From: Pomphorhynchus laevis
Lineage: Eukaryota; Acanthocephala; Palaeacanthocephala; Echinorhynchida; Pomphorhynchidae
Reading direction: 5' to 3'
Assembly (NCBI GenBank): GCA_012934845.2
Contig: WNNJ02002207.1
Coordinates: 1-64,000, forward strand
Length of the DNA stretch: 64,000 bases
The position numbers and the translations under genes are program-made. The notes beneath the pieces are model-generated. The model ran no database searches. It saw only the letters and a program-made list of their open reading frames with translations, and was not told the DNA's origin. Positions 50,348-62,180 of the stretch are shown one piece after another. Every line of letters begins with the position of its first letter. The stretch's first letter is position 1.

Positions 50348-53300
50348 CTAGTAAAGTCCGTAAAAACAAAATCCATAAGTGCAACAAAAGCTGGTGTATC
50401 AATTTTCTTATGATGTGGGAGTAGAACCAGAAAGCAGAGGACCAAACCATTATTGTTGCAAACCTAATTGCAAGTAACCAGAACAAGCATATCTAATAAT
50501 TTTATACTTTAATACATTCCGCAATAGATAACTGCTTTACCGGAGTCGAAGTGATTGGGTTTAAAACTATTTGCTAAAATAAAGTATTTAAAGTAATCCG
50601 GCTTCAATAATTAAATTTTCGATACAGCTTAGGCAAAAATATCTAATTTTAAATAAATTAATAAAAAAATAAATTATTAATAATTTTATATGTGTAAAAG
50701 AATTCATATTATAGAATTGTATTTAGAATTGCTAACCCGAACTGGTTAAAAAATTCTTTTGTTATAACTTCTTACAATTGAAGAAGGGACAAATCCCGAA
50801 ACGTCAAGTAAAATGTGCATTATTGTTTATTACTTTGGTTAAGCAATTCTTAAATTAAAATTATATGGCTCCATTCCATACAGAAAACCGTTAAAAACCA
50901 TCTACAGAATGTTTCCTTACACCCTGACTACTAACGGCACCATAGCCACAGCCGTTATCGTTTCGCCCGTTTTCTCCGCCCAGAAAAATTGTTTCAATAT
51001 TAAATAATCTATTAAATTTAATTGATTTTATAATCTATTAGATTTACTATTAGATTATTATATAACTGCAACTAAATTAATAAATTATTACAAAGAAATG
51101 CTAGTAAAATTTTTTGTAGTGCATAATTAGTAAATTCACTTCACACTTATTCAGAAATTGTCAGTTGCAGTAATAGTTTGCATGATAAACAAATACATCA
51201 GTTTAAAGCTTACATCAATTTTAATTTTATCCATCAATTTTAAGTTTATATTAGATTTATAAATATTTAAAGAATTCTGATGCAGGTAAGGATGCTGTAC
51301 GTAAAAATTCACTCATATAAGATTTGAAAATAAAAGAATTGAGCACGAATTAGGTTATTTATAAGCTGTAATTATATACAACCTTAATATTAAATTATAT
51401 ATTAAATTATATATTATATATAATAACCTTATATATAATATTAAATTATATATATTACATTATATATTCTTACATTTTTGAAATGTAAATCACTATAAGA
51501 ATTGAACATAAGTTGCATTTATAACGACTTTGGCGCACTATTCGTGCATATCTGTGGATCAAATAAAACATTTTTTAGAAATGTAATTCATATCTATCAG
51601 CTTATAATTGATAGATCGTTAGATGTTATCTCGCAGTAGTTTAATCATAAATTTTGTATTTTTAACAAATAATGGCGTCATCATCATTATTAGTAATTAC
51701 ATGGAAAGTGTAAGACCAATTGTTAACTATTTCATATTTGCTGAACTAATCAAAAAAATTTATAAAACATTTTTGAAATGTGTAAAGAACTAAATGATAA
51801 AATTAAAATGTTAAATTTTCAGGTACGATATTTGTTATAATAGTAGAATATTTATTTTGTAAATGCAATATTAATGAATTTAAAGAAAAGTTAAATGAAA
51901 AAATATTAAAATATGAAATAATTATAAATAGCTGTATGACATAATTTGAGCACAAATTATGTTATTTATAAGCTGTAATTTATATACAACCTTATAAGCT
52001 GTAGTTTATATACTACCTTATATATAATATTAGATTATAAATAAAATGTTATATACAAGAGTATATTATTTAAAAATATATAAGATATTAAACTAATCTA
52101 TTATATACAAAGCTGTAGTTTATATACAACTTTATAGGCTGTAGTTTATATAGAACCCTATATAAAATATTAGATTATATATAATAATTGTTATATACAA
52201 GAGTATTATATTGTTTAAAAATTATATAAGATATTAAAATAATCTCTATATACATAACAAGGCATTATATAGATGACAAGATTATATTTTAAGCGTTTAT
52301 TATAAAAGCTCGATCATTTAATCCATCATGTGTTAATAAGTTGGAAACAATTGTAAATGCCTAACTGATTGTTTTTGCATATTTCATTACCGTCTAAATA
52401 AAATAAATACAAAAATAATGTCTTACTTTATTTATCAACTTAGATTAATTTCGACACTAACAAAGTATTATTCGAGAAGCCTTATGACTGCAGCGATAGA
52501 TATAGTATAACTATATAAATTACTTTTTATGATAAACTACAAATTTTTTAAATGGCACAATTTTAAGTAAATACCTTCAAAAGCAGTAAATGAGCTTGCA
52601 CAAGATCAGGTCCATGAATTTCAGCTATTTGGTTCCTTTTGAGATTATCAATATATCTTTGTAAAGCATTTGCAGTAGAAGAACGACAAGGTGATGTCAT
52701 TGACAACATGTTAGTTACAATCTAGAAACAAAAATACACAAAACTCATAATTAAAGTAACACCTACCATAGCTCCAAAGGTAAAAAATTGAGCAGGTTCA
52801 TAACCAACACAATTTCTCGGGACACGCATCACTCAAAAATTGTTAATCAATTTAGTTCTTATCATCTTTAATTCTTATCACTTGATTGACCCGATTATTT
52901 ATTATTTAAATCTTTTCATTAAATAATTTAATGTAACACATTTTTCAATGTTTTCATTGAAAAATTAATAATTATTTATAATAAATAAATTAATGGCATT
53001 ATTAATTAGCTTGTGGATTAATTAACTGGTTTGTGGTAGAGATGCTATCCGCTAAAAGTCGATTATATAGGATTTTATATATAATTATTGCAGATAAAAA
53101 ATTAATGTTTCAGATTAAAATTAAGGCAGTATTAAATTTAAATTTTTATTCTTTTCAAGTTTTAACTTTATTAAATGAATATTTATATACAAGAATATAT
53201 TGTTTAAGAAAATATTAGAAAAATATTTTTTCATAAAAAAATCTTATATACATTATAAGGGATTATACAGAAGAAATCTTCTATACAAGAAGGTTCATAA

Positions 53301-54120
53301 CAAACACAATTTCTCGGGACACGCATCACTCAAAAATTGTTAATCAATTTAGTTCTTATCATCTTTAATTCTTATCACTTGATTGACCCGATTATTTATT
53401 ATTTAAATCTTTTCATTAAATAATTTAATGTAACACTAAAATTCAGTAAATAAAATAAAAAAATGTTAAACATAAGGTAAGAATTTTAAAAAATCAAAGC
53501 TTAAATATTTTTAAATAATTTAAGTTACAGATGAGTTTTTTTAAGGCATTTGTAATATCCCAGATCAGTAAATGTAAGATTCGTAATATAGGAGGGAAGA
53601 TTATACCATAATAATCATAGTGACGTCATAATGATGCCATATGGATATCAATCATTATATTTACTAATGACGTAATATGCGTTAACTATTCATAACAACG
53701 TAATATGCGTCAATCATTATATTTACTCAATTGATTTAATATACTATATATATATTTATAATCTTCTGGATCAAATAAGCCAACAGATAAGATCACGAAA
53801 ATCCTTCATGATTTAAACAGTTAAGCATCCATTGATTTACTTTTTCATTTAACTATACATGTAGAAATTATATATGTATATAAGCATATGTAATTTTGTT
53901 CATAATTTTGATAAACAAGTCGATAAAAACTTTTATAAATTTTTCAATAGAAAATTTGTAATTAACCAAAATAACTTAAACGTACCTCCGAAACAAAACT
54001 AGCATATTGCATTGCTATACGTACATCTTCTTCATTCCATCGTGCAATTTTGTATCCGGAAGATTCAAACAATATGGACATGTAGGAATTAATGTAATTG
54101 GATAGGTCTACCGACGTCAT
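50348..54120 (-). CDS. Unidentified host gene, four candidate exons
   Basis: Candidate coding exons have clean splice borders. 53986-54120 is 45 codons from a possible ATG (MTSVDLSNYINSYMSILFES, then ARWNEEDVRIAMQYASFVSE), then GT. 52575-52721 is 49 codons (MLSMTSPCRSSTANALQRYI, HGPDLVQAHLLLLK). 50348-50463 is 38 codons (NNGLVLCFLVLLPHHKK, FVALMDFVFTDFT). A short exon, 52767-52815 (CVGYEPAQFFTFGAM), 45 nt from the next, is also plausible. The last three join in phase, but the first does not join the short one in phase, so one exon border is wrong or an exon is missing. The long helical look suggests an alpha-solenoid or similar protein; I cannot name it. Confidence 0.5.
51350..52260. repeat. 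AT-rich tandem and dispersed units in an intron
   Basis: Units with ATAAGCTGTAGTTTATATAC, then TTATATACAAGAGTAT, then TATATAAGATATTAAA recur at about 51950-52110 and 52110-52260. A partial relative is at 51350-51460. They fill much of the intron between the exons at 52575 and 50463. Confidence 0.65.
52795..52938. repeat. Near-identical 145-bp direct duplication, copy 1
   Basis: The sequence from AGGTTCATAAC through ACACAATTTCTCGGGACACG to TTTAATGTAACAC is repeated almost without change at 53289-53436, about 494 bp away. Copy 1 includes part of the candidate small exon at 52767-52815. Confidence 0.92.
53289..53436. repeat. Near-identical 145-bp direct duplication, copy 2
   Basis: It matches 52795-52938. 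It contains the 5' part of the candidate exon but lacks its splice donor, so it is probably not spliced. The near identity implies a recent event or gene conversion. Confidence 0.92.
53605..53730. other. CRE-like palindrome and paired GACGTAATATGCGT words
   Basis: TGACGTCA lies at 53631-53638. Below it CGTAATATGCGT occur twice (53671-53682 and 53699-53710), each next to TCAATCATTATATTTACT. Located in an intron of the unknown gene. A regulatory role is only a guess. Confidence 0.35.
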
Positions 54121-54986
54121 ACTAAGCCGCAAATCAACCAAAATTGTCAGGTTCAACCCCGAACATAGATTTTCAGTGCAAACAAATCAATTCAGCTAAC
54201 TGAGTAAGGATCTATAATCTAAAATATTAATTTTATACAATAGATACAATGTTCAGTAAAATCCACAACCATTTAGTAAATTAAATCAAATTAAGGCTGC
54301 AAGCTCGAAATAAAAAGATAAAAAAATCACAATAGATAGTAAAATGATGTTTTCTGAAGCAGGACGAATTCGATTTAAAAATCGTTGCAAAAAATCTAAT
54401 TATGTCAATTTTCCAAAGCGGCAACTTTAAGATTATAATTTAGATTAAATAACCACTCGACTTCTATAATAATACGGTGGTTTCTAGAACTATTGCCTTT
54501 TCCAAATAACTCATAGCCCAATAAGTAAGAAATGGTTTTACAGCTAATAATACAAGTTTAGCAGATGGTGACCTTCGATGTTATGGCAATGCAGGAATAT
54601 CGAAACTACAGAAACTCGATAGGATAAAAGTAGAGGTGTAAAAAGCTTCAAGAAGGACTACTCTTTTGAACTGTGAAAGCAATCGAAAATTTTATCAATT
54701 CATAATTATTTGAAACCTTGCACGTTGTATAAAAGTAATCGATGCGAGGTTTGCGTGTTCACATTAACATCCTTCTAATATGAACTCTACTGATGGATTA
54801 TCCTATGTCGAGAATATCACTGATGAGCTATGAACGTTTGAATTTTTAACTGATACCATTGTTGAGTAAACAATACATTACTTCATTTTTAAATAAAGAT
54901 AATAATAAAATAGAATGACATGTTTTACAAATTTCAGTTTATACAGAGCAAGTGAAACTATTTCAAAAAGGAAGTTAAAGTTTTTC

Positions 54987-57900
54987 TTATGAGATAATTG
55001 TAGAAGCTATCTCCGCATGCTGTTGTGCATTCCTTACATTCTGTGTATTAGCCACTAAAGATGGCAATTCGTAATGATTTAAAAAATACAGCATGGAATG
55101 CTTAACACAAAAAAAATTACTTCAAACGAATAGTCAAAAATAGACATACCAGCACAAAGCAATAGGTCGTAAACAAGGCCAGTCCTGAATACTGTCCGTT
55201 ATATCTGATAAAGTATGCGTAGAAAAAAAATTGGTACGCGTAGAAAAACCTAAATGACCAAGAAATTACGTATAATAACTGAACTTAAATATAATAATAG
55301 TTTTAATGTAGTAGCTTTTAGTAGCTTGAATGGTAATAATTTATATAAATTAGTAGTTATCAATATTTGCTGGGATTGATCTTAATATTGTAAGATCAAT
55401 ATAACGGGGTATTGTTTTTACAATACCCCGTTAAAATTTTCTATTTTAATAGACTTTATACAAGTGAAAAATATAATGTTTCATTTTCAATAATAAAGTT
55501 TAGTATTATCGCTAAATAATAGTAGAGAACTACTACAACCGAATTTAAACAAAACGATTCTAACATGGCACTGTTTTATTTAATTCCATTAAATTTAATA
55601 TCGAAAAAAAATATTTTATATTTTATTTGCTGGGAGTGATTTTTAAAATAGGGCAGATTCAGATCTCATATCAAATTATTAAATTTGCTACATATTGGCC
55701 TGTAATTAATCATCAGTTTAATCATTGACAAATAGTTAAATAGCGAAAATAAATGGTCAAATGTCATTTGATAAATCTTAACTTCTTAAGATTGAGGTTT
55801 TTATATTTCAGTTCTGTGGTAATTTATTTTGGCAAGTGTGAGCTATTATTTTCTTATGTATTGACTTTATTATTTTAAAGGATTAAAATATTATTTATTA
55901 TTTTATTATTTTTAAGGATCCATTATTGGTAAAATATTATTTTATCAATATTATTTTTATATATTATTATATAAATATTATATTATTATAATATTTATTA
56001 TATATTAATAATATATATTATTATCTTTATTATTTTTATTATTTTATTATTTTTAAGGATCCATTATTGATAAAGAATTATTTGAGTTGAAACAAAGAAA
56101 ATAGGATTTTTTTATATTTCGCTAACTTCTGTTAGCATCTTCAGAGAAATATCTAAAGAGATTTGATCCAGCTCCAACAATTCTTTATATTAAATATATA
56201 GAATTTCAGAATTGTTTATTCATTTTACAAATGCCAATAATATATCGACTTTAGCATATAATGTCGATATATGACTTTAATAGGTCATATATCATTATTT
56301 TATTATTTCATAGCTCGTACATTAGTATTGATCTAATGTATTACAATTTATGGAGAATAAGCTGGGATATTTATTTCATTCTGCAAAGTGTAAAAGAAGC
56401 TTTATTATCCTTATTATCTTAAAGGAAGCTTTATAAATAATTTAATATACGCATACTCAGTTACCTGATCTGATTTATTATTTAACAGTAATTAATATTA
56501 GAATCAATCTCGAATAAATATAAATCTAACAAATAACAGATGACAAATTTAAGTAAAAATAAAGCCTCCAGCACCATTGATCAGAATGTGCGCAAATTTA
56601 CCAGCTGTTTATGAATATAAATTTCAAAAATCTTTCTTTGGTTTTTTCCGCTACTAACATTGGTTTACTGGTTCACAAATTGCAGACACCATTACCTCCG
56701 ACGGGAATCGAACCCGCGACCACTGAATTCGAAATCCAGCGCTCTATCCACTGAGCTACAGAGGCTACAATTATAGCAATATAAAATGAAGCTTCTAACT
56801 CGGACTTGCAATTATCATGGTTTGCACTAAAAGAAAATTTTCTTCCATGTAGTTGGGGTGCTTTCTTCCGTGGATGAATAAAACGCTGTTTTCTTCTTGT
56901 ATATACGTATTTCATTAGTATACGCAGGGGTTTATGATTCTAACAATCCAAAAATTGCAACTAAAGGACGAGACTATTATGGTTAAGCCCGCAAACATTA
57001 CTTTATTACAACAAAATATATTAAAGGTTGATATTCATCTTTCTGCAAATGACACTATTAGTTTTTGACTTGGATATATTATTGTTATATTAAAAATTTG
57101 GTCTCATAATTACGGCAAGCCAATCATTTAAACAAAGTTAAGATTTTTAACTGAAGATCTTAATATTACACGGAAACAAATCTCAATTATTAAATGCACG
57201 CTCCGAACTAATTTTCTTGGATAAAATTGTTATAAGATCATATTCAAAATTTGGTCTCATAATTACGGCAGGCCAATCATTTAAACAAACTTAAGAATTT
57301 ATAACTGTAGATCTTAATATTACACGGAAACAAATCTCAATTAATAATGCACGCTCCGAACTAATTTCCTTAAGTTTGCTTTGAAAATAAACAGTCAAAA
57401 GCTTGAAAGTAAAGACAATTTGTAATAAATACCCGTGTCTATAATTTTATTTAAATAAAGATGAAGTCGGTCAAGTTCAACACCAAAGTAATTTTAATCG
57501 ATTTTATAAAGTTGATAATGATCTATTATTGATAATGATATCTATTATTGATAAATAATTATTGGAGCTGAACTTAAAGAAATGGGATAATTTTATTTAA
57601 TATTTCGCTAACCTCTGTTAGCACCAAAAAATACAATGGTAATTTTCTGAATTTTAAATTTACTGAAGATGGAAATTTTCTGAAGATGCTAACAGAAGAG
57701 GTTAGGGCAATATCAAATAAAAATTTCCTTCATTCTTTAATCCAATTAAATCTTGATAAGAATAACAAAATCAAAACGTAAATTTCAAAACTTAAAATCA
57801 AGAATTATTGTATCAAAGAAAGGAGGAAAATTTTATTTGATATTTCGCTGACCTCTGTTAGCATCTTTAGAAAATTATAATGTAATTTCGACAATTAAAT

Positions 57901-60900
57901 TATTTTAAATAGTTAATACTGATCCATTATTGATAAATAATTATTGGAGCTGGATCAAAAGAAAAGGGAAAATTTTATTTGATATTTCAAATATATTTAT
58001 TTGAAAAAATATAATATTTTGAAATAAATAAATTTTTGCAAAATAAATATTTTGCAAAAATATTTATTTTTGCAAAAAAAATATTTATTAAAAAATTGTT
58101 CGCATCAGCGAACAATTTTGAATTAATAATCAAAAATTGCAGCAGCGAAATATCAATAAAAATAATTTTATTTTACCCTAAATGTCTCGATAGCAATTCG
58201 TATTTATTGTATTATTTAAAAATTATTAATAATAAATTATGAAAAATAATTTCCTAATTATAATTAGGTAATAATAAATAAGTTATTATTAGGAATAATT
58301 ATTATTTCTAGCATTAATTATTATAAAATTACTTTTAAAAAAACAATTTTATTTAATATTTGCTAAAACTAAATAAATATTTGTCTTAAATTTTTTTAAA
58401 TATAAATTATATCTATATATTAAATTTATATACTAAATTTTAATAAAATATATTTCAATTTAAAATTAATTATATAATTTAATAACTTTAAATTTTAATT
58501 TATAAAAGTTATAATTTAATAATCGTAAAATTATTATAATTTAAATGTTATAAAATATCCTTACCTGACCCAATATTTGACACTGATATCTGTTCGACAA
58601 CAAACAGAGTAGAATTGGTCAGCCATCCAAACCAGTACAATAACAAGGAAAGCTGTAGAATTATCATTGAAAAATTCTGACATAATAGTTTCAATGCCTG
58701 TATAATCAGAATTCAATGAGCTAAGAAATAAACTTCGGAACTATACCAATTAATGCAAGTATTGCAGTTATAAATGGAGCGATTGGCGATCCCACTACAA
58801 TGACATGTATATCCAGAACTTGAAGCAATTCAACTTAACAAAATCATTATATCAATTTTTAGAAATTAAGGTACTGTACCGATAAAGAAAAATATCTGGT
58901 TGTGACAGTATCGAAGAAGGATGGAAATTGATAGTGTCTACAATTAATGAAAATTAAATAAACAAAACTTCGGAATGAAAATTAAATCTCTTTTTGCTCG
59001 TGGCCACAATAAATTTATTGTAATTTAATTTGTAATTGTAATTTAAGTGAGTAAATATAACTATACTATAAATTGATTGTTCACTCATTAGGATTATTTA
59101 AAATCAAGAGAGAGTGAAAAAGATAATTTTATTATAAAACTGTAAATAAATGCTGTTATCACCAGGAAAAATTGAATTTTGTTTAACGCAATTTTCTTCC
59201 TGAATGCCGTATTATTTATAGAATGCCATATGAACAATCTTATATATCAACTATATAAAATGGCATATAAACTATCGAACAATTGTGACCATTAAAATTT
59301 GAAATTAATAAATCGGGTCCATTCAAATTACATATTTATTATGTACGATAAATTAAATTAGAAAATTAAATATTAAAGAAGAGTTATAATAATAGCAGAA
59401 AATAGATACAATTAATAGCCCAATTAATACTATATACTGAAAGTATCAATTTATGTTTTTAAGTTTAGAAATATAAATTTAAAGTTTAAAGAATTCATAA
59501 AATAATTTTTATTTTAATCAACAAATTATTATTTACTTAAAAATTTATAATTTTGAATTATTGTTATTATTATCCAAAGTGCCAGATAATTCGGATATTT
59601 TTTATAGCACTGCTAACCAACAATTGCTAAACAACAATTTCTAATTCAACTATAATTTCGCAAAGATAAATACAATTGTATTTAATAAATACAATTGGAT
59701 TTAATACAATTTATCTAATACCATTAGATAAATACAATTGTATTAGTAAATACAAAATTTTAAGATAAAATAATCTAATTAAGGTTAAATTTACTAAAAA
59801 TTTTATCATTTTTATTTAATTAATTGTTATAAAAATCAATATATTAATTACATATAGAAAAGAAATTAACTTACGTATAAAATCATAACCGTGAGTGCTG
59901 CAAGGAATGAAAGTTTAGTGATCCACGTGGAAGCAAACCGAAACGTTTCGCGGGTAACAATGTTCCGCACATAGGCTATGAAAACAATAAAGCATTTGAA
60001 ATCCGTAAAAAATAGAATCCATATCTACAATGTGTAAAGTAGCCTATACTTGTTTCTTCCCGTTCAAAATCAGTATACGATATTGAACGATAAAAACATA
60101 TAAGAATCTAATAATTAATAATAAATAATTTATAATTTCTAAAAATATTGCATTAATATTAAAATGTATAGTAATTTATAAGATACTCATTTGAATCGGT
60201 ACTTCTAATGATCCTGAGGCAAGGCATGAAAAAAGAGATGCAGCAGATTGGAGTAGTTGCTCATGGGGTACTCTATATAATGCACATGTTATATATTAAT
60301 ACCAGCTTAAACGATGACATGTCGTGAGTCATAGAATGCGCACAGGATATCATAGCTGGTTTTAAATTCGAAATGACATAGTCTAAAATTAATAAATGTT
60401 TAAATAGTAAACACTATTTAACCTCAAATTAGGTGATTTCGCATTTGAAACCAACTACAATATCCTCTATTTGTTACGCATTCCATGACTCACGACATGT
60501 CATCGTTTAACATGATATTAATTATACAGCATGTGTATGATATACTGTACCCCATGAGCAACTACTCAATTCTGATGTACTGTCTGCTGTACTGTTCTCC
60601 TTTCATATGTATTGCTTCAGATTGTTAAGTATATACCTAAAAGTAAATTCAATTTAACCTATATAGGGGCAACATCCAGCAGATGGAGTAGTTATGCATA
60701 CTGTACAATTTGAATAACGTAAATCAGCTACAATATACGATTTCAGAATCAGATTAAAGCACAACTATTGAAATAAATATCAGGAACTATTATTGGATTC
60801 GTCAGTTGATGAATAAATCAACAATTAAACAGTGAACAAAATACTTATAATCTCCCGTAAAAAATAAAACAGTGTTTTTGATGTAGACTATACGTTTTCA

Positions 60901-61689
60901 GATTCTAAAGCAGAAACGAAAAATCGTCTTTAAGTGTTGACATATGATATTGTATTCTGTATAAAAATGAGCAGATACGGGTAATTTGAATTTCCGGAAA
61001 ATTATTAATATGATTTAAATGTGTTCCATGAAGAAACTCAATAGCAAAAAGCTTCAAAATATTTTTTATCATTAGCGATCCCGCTGTGGCGTATTACTCG
61101 ATAGGAATTCACTGTATTGCAATGACTTTGAAAGCGCAAGCTACATCAGGCAATTAGCACATAACGAATTCTTACTGTTTTCGGATTCTTGTTTATAATA
61201 CAGATAGTAATCAAATTCGATGGTTCCTGGAATACATTGTTTGTGCATTCCGTTAATTTAATTTAATTCCATTAAATTTTCATTCCATTTAATTTCTATT
61301 TTTATATGCATAATATTCGTTTTTAAATTCATACATATTCATTAATATCCACTTCTATATTCGTTTTAAAAATATAAAATAATCATGTAAAATATAAAAA
61401 TTATACGAAATATGTATTGTTTTCAAAATTTAAGTTTTTACTATTTTATGTTTCGTAATATTTTCGTAAAAAAATAATTAAATCGTAATTTTTTAAATTA
61501 CGATTACTTTACATCATCATCTTTATACTTATAAAAAATTAAAAATACAGAAAGTACAAAAAGCATTACCTCCTTTATTCGCGCCGAGACAGTGTTTAAT
61601 ATTTGAAAGCATAACATCTTGATATCCGAGAAATTCGCGCAAAATCGTTCTCCAATACAGGTTACCAAAGCATTTCGGATCCGAAGCCT
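54987..61689 (-). CDS. TMEM259: Membralin, C-terminal seven exons
   Basis: A multi-pass endoplasmic reticulum membrane protein of the ER-associated degradation machinery (in human it works with RNF185). Exons, in order: 61570-61689 (CFGNLYWRTILREFLGYQDV), 59875-59975 (YVRNIVTRETFRFASTWITK), 58880-58937 (TLSISILLRYCHNQIFFFI), 58747-58833 (ELLQVLDIHVIVVGSPIAPF), 58565-58697 (IMSEFFNDNSTAFLVIVLVW, then MADQFYSVCC), 55150-55249 (FFYAYQFFFYAYFIRYNGQY), 54987-55100 (HSMLYFLNHYELP...STIIS, stop). All phases agree and all borders are GT-AG. The order and text match human membralin from about residue 225 to 410. Introns are 46-49 nt or 0.9-3.3 kb. The protein ends about 24 residues after YELP, without the long human tail. 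N-terminal exons are not in view. Confidence 0.93.
55402..55433. other. Perfect 14-bp hairpin with TTTT loop
   Basis: TAACGGGGTATTGT (55402-55415) and its exact complement (55420-55433) lie in the large membralin intron. It is GC-richer than its surroundings. Function unknown. Confidence 0.85.
56110..56150 (-). other. Hammerhead-like motif in a membralin intron
   Basis: The minus strand reads CTGAAGA (56138-56144), one T, then stem II GCTAAC-AGAA-GTTAGC (56121-56136), then GAAATATA. This is a hammerhead core with an extra base before stem II and a tiny self-complementary stem III (ATAT). Related copies are at 57598-57625, 57655-57720 and 57835-57880. Confidence 0.5.
56694..56765 (-). tRNA. 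tRNA-Arg (anticodon TCG)
   Basis: A 72-nt cloverleaf, no intron. Acceptor GCCTCTG pairs with CGGAGGT, D stem GCTC/GAGC, anticodon stem CTGGA/TTCAG, loop TTTCGAA with anticodon TCG at 56730-56732, T arm GCGGG/CCCGT with loop TTCGATT. A-box (TAGCTCAGTGG) and B-box (GGTTCGATTCC) are intact. It reads CGA codons. It lies inside the 3.3-kb intron of membralin on the same strand. The 3' flank has no close run of four T. Confidence 0.97.
56775..56935 (+). mobile_element. PLE 3' remnant beside the tRNA gene
   Basis: TCTAACTCGGACTTGCAATT, then CTTTCTTCCGTG, then ATACGTATTTCAT matches the 3' end of the PLE at 32985-33110 (TCTAACTGGGACTTGCAATT). It starts about 10 bp from the tRNA end. Confidence 0.5.
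57093..57372. repeat. 153-bp tandem duplication
   Basis: Two units start at AAAATTTGG (57093 and 57246) and share TCTCATAATTACGGCA and CACGCTCCGAACTAATTT. Within the large membralin intron. Confidence 0.85.
57530..57975. repeat. Cluster of hammerhead-like repeat ends, both orientations
   Basis: The plus strand at 57672-57720 reads GGAAATTTT, CTGAAGA (57680-57686), T, GCTAAC...GGTTAG, GGCAATATC, AAATAAAAATTTCC. The outer arms GGAAATT and AATTTCC can close stem I around an internal loop. The minus strand at 57835-57880 reads CTAAAGA, T, GCTAAC-AGAG-GTCAGC, GAAATATC. 57598-57625 keeps stem II but not the first core. All share ATTTTATTTGATATTTCGC and a preceding TATTGATAAATAATTATTGG. Confidence 0.6.
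57980..58560. other. AT-rich intron sequence
   Basis: Very AT-rich, with several runs of ATAATTATTA type. No gene or RNA recognised. It is the left part of the large membralin intron. Confidence 0.6.
60211..60622. mobile_element. Foldback element with long inverted arms, in a membralin intron
   Basis: Left arm about 60211-60377 and right arm about 60430-60622 are imperfect reverse complements (GAGTAGTTGCTCATGGGGTA, then AAACGATGACATGTCGTGAG, then TCATRGAATGCG). The centre is about 50 bp and contains a small AAATAGT/ACTATTT hairpin. No ORF. It could be a MITE or foldback transposon, or two copies joined head to head. Borders are approximate and no target duplication is clear. Confidence 0.75.
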
Positions 61690-61998
61690 CTAATTTTAAA
61701 CATGTAAGAAAACAATTATAACGATAAAGTACCGATTTCGACAACAATCACGTGGATATTGAGTTGACTTCTCATCTGATCAGATAAACGTAGAAATCCG
61801 TATTCAAAAGAAAACTCCATACAAAATTGTTCTGGCTTGAAAACTAAAAAACGAAATCATAAAGATAAAAATCCCAAATGAAAGACAAAATATATGTGGA
61901 TATATTCACCAATAAAATATAAAAATGTTTTTCCTTTACATATTATGGACTGTAAATAAATTAAAAAATTGGTTGGTTTTACTGAAACGAGATTTTAA

Positions 61999-62180
61999 CT
62001 GGAACGAAGAATAAAATATTTCCCTTTATTTAAAATACAATATTTCGATAGCTTCTGCTATCATCAGGTTTAAAAATAAATTATATTTAATTTTATTATT
62101 TATTAATCCTGATAATAATAGTAGGAGCTATCGAAATATTGTATTTTAAATAAAGGGAAATATTTTATTCTTCGTTCCAG
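61999..62180. repeat. Inverted repeat with hammerhead-like arms
   Basis: CTGGAACGAAGAATAAAATA (from 61999) to ATCATCAGG (62068) pairs with 62108-62180, leaving a loop of about 40 nt. On the minus strand the left arm reads CTGATGATAGC-AGAA-GCTATC-GAAATATT (62046-62067 and below), close to the hammerhead core but with two extra bases before GAAA. It shares the layout of 26577-26764. Confidence 0.85.

Noticed and set aside
53986-54120. Exon MTSVDLSNYI as part of membralin
   Set aside because: Membralin has its stop at 54987-54989 and the text does not match, so it belongs to another gene.
56673-56915. Open frame of 80 codons on the minus strand with VAQWIERWISNSVVAGSIPV
   Set aside because: It is the well-known false peptide from translating a tRNA gene; the tRNA-Arg at 56694-56765 explains it.
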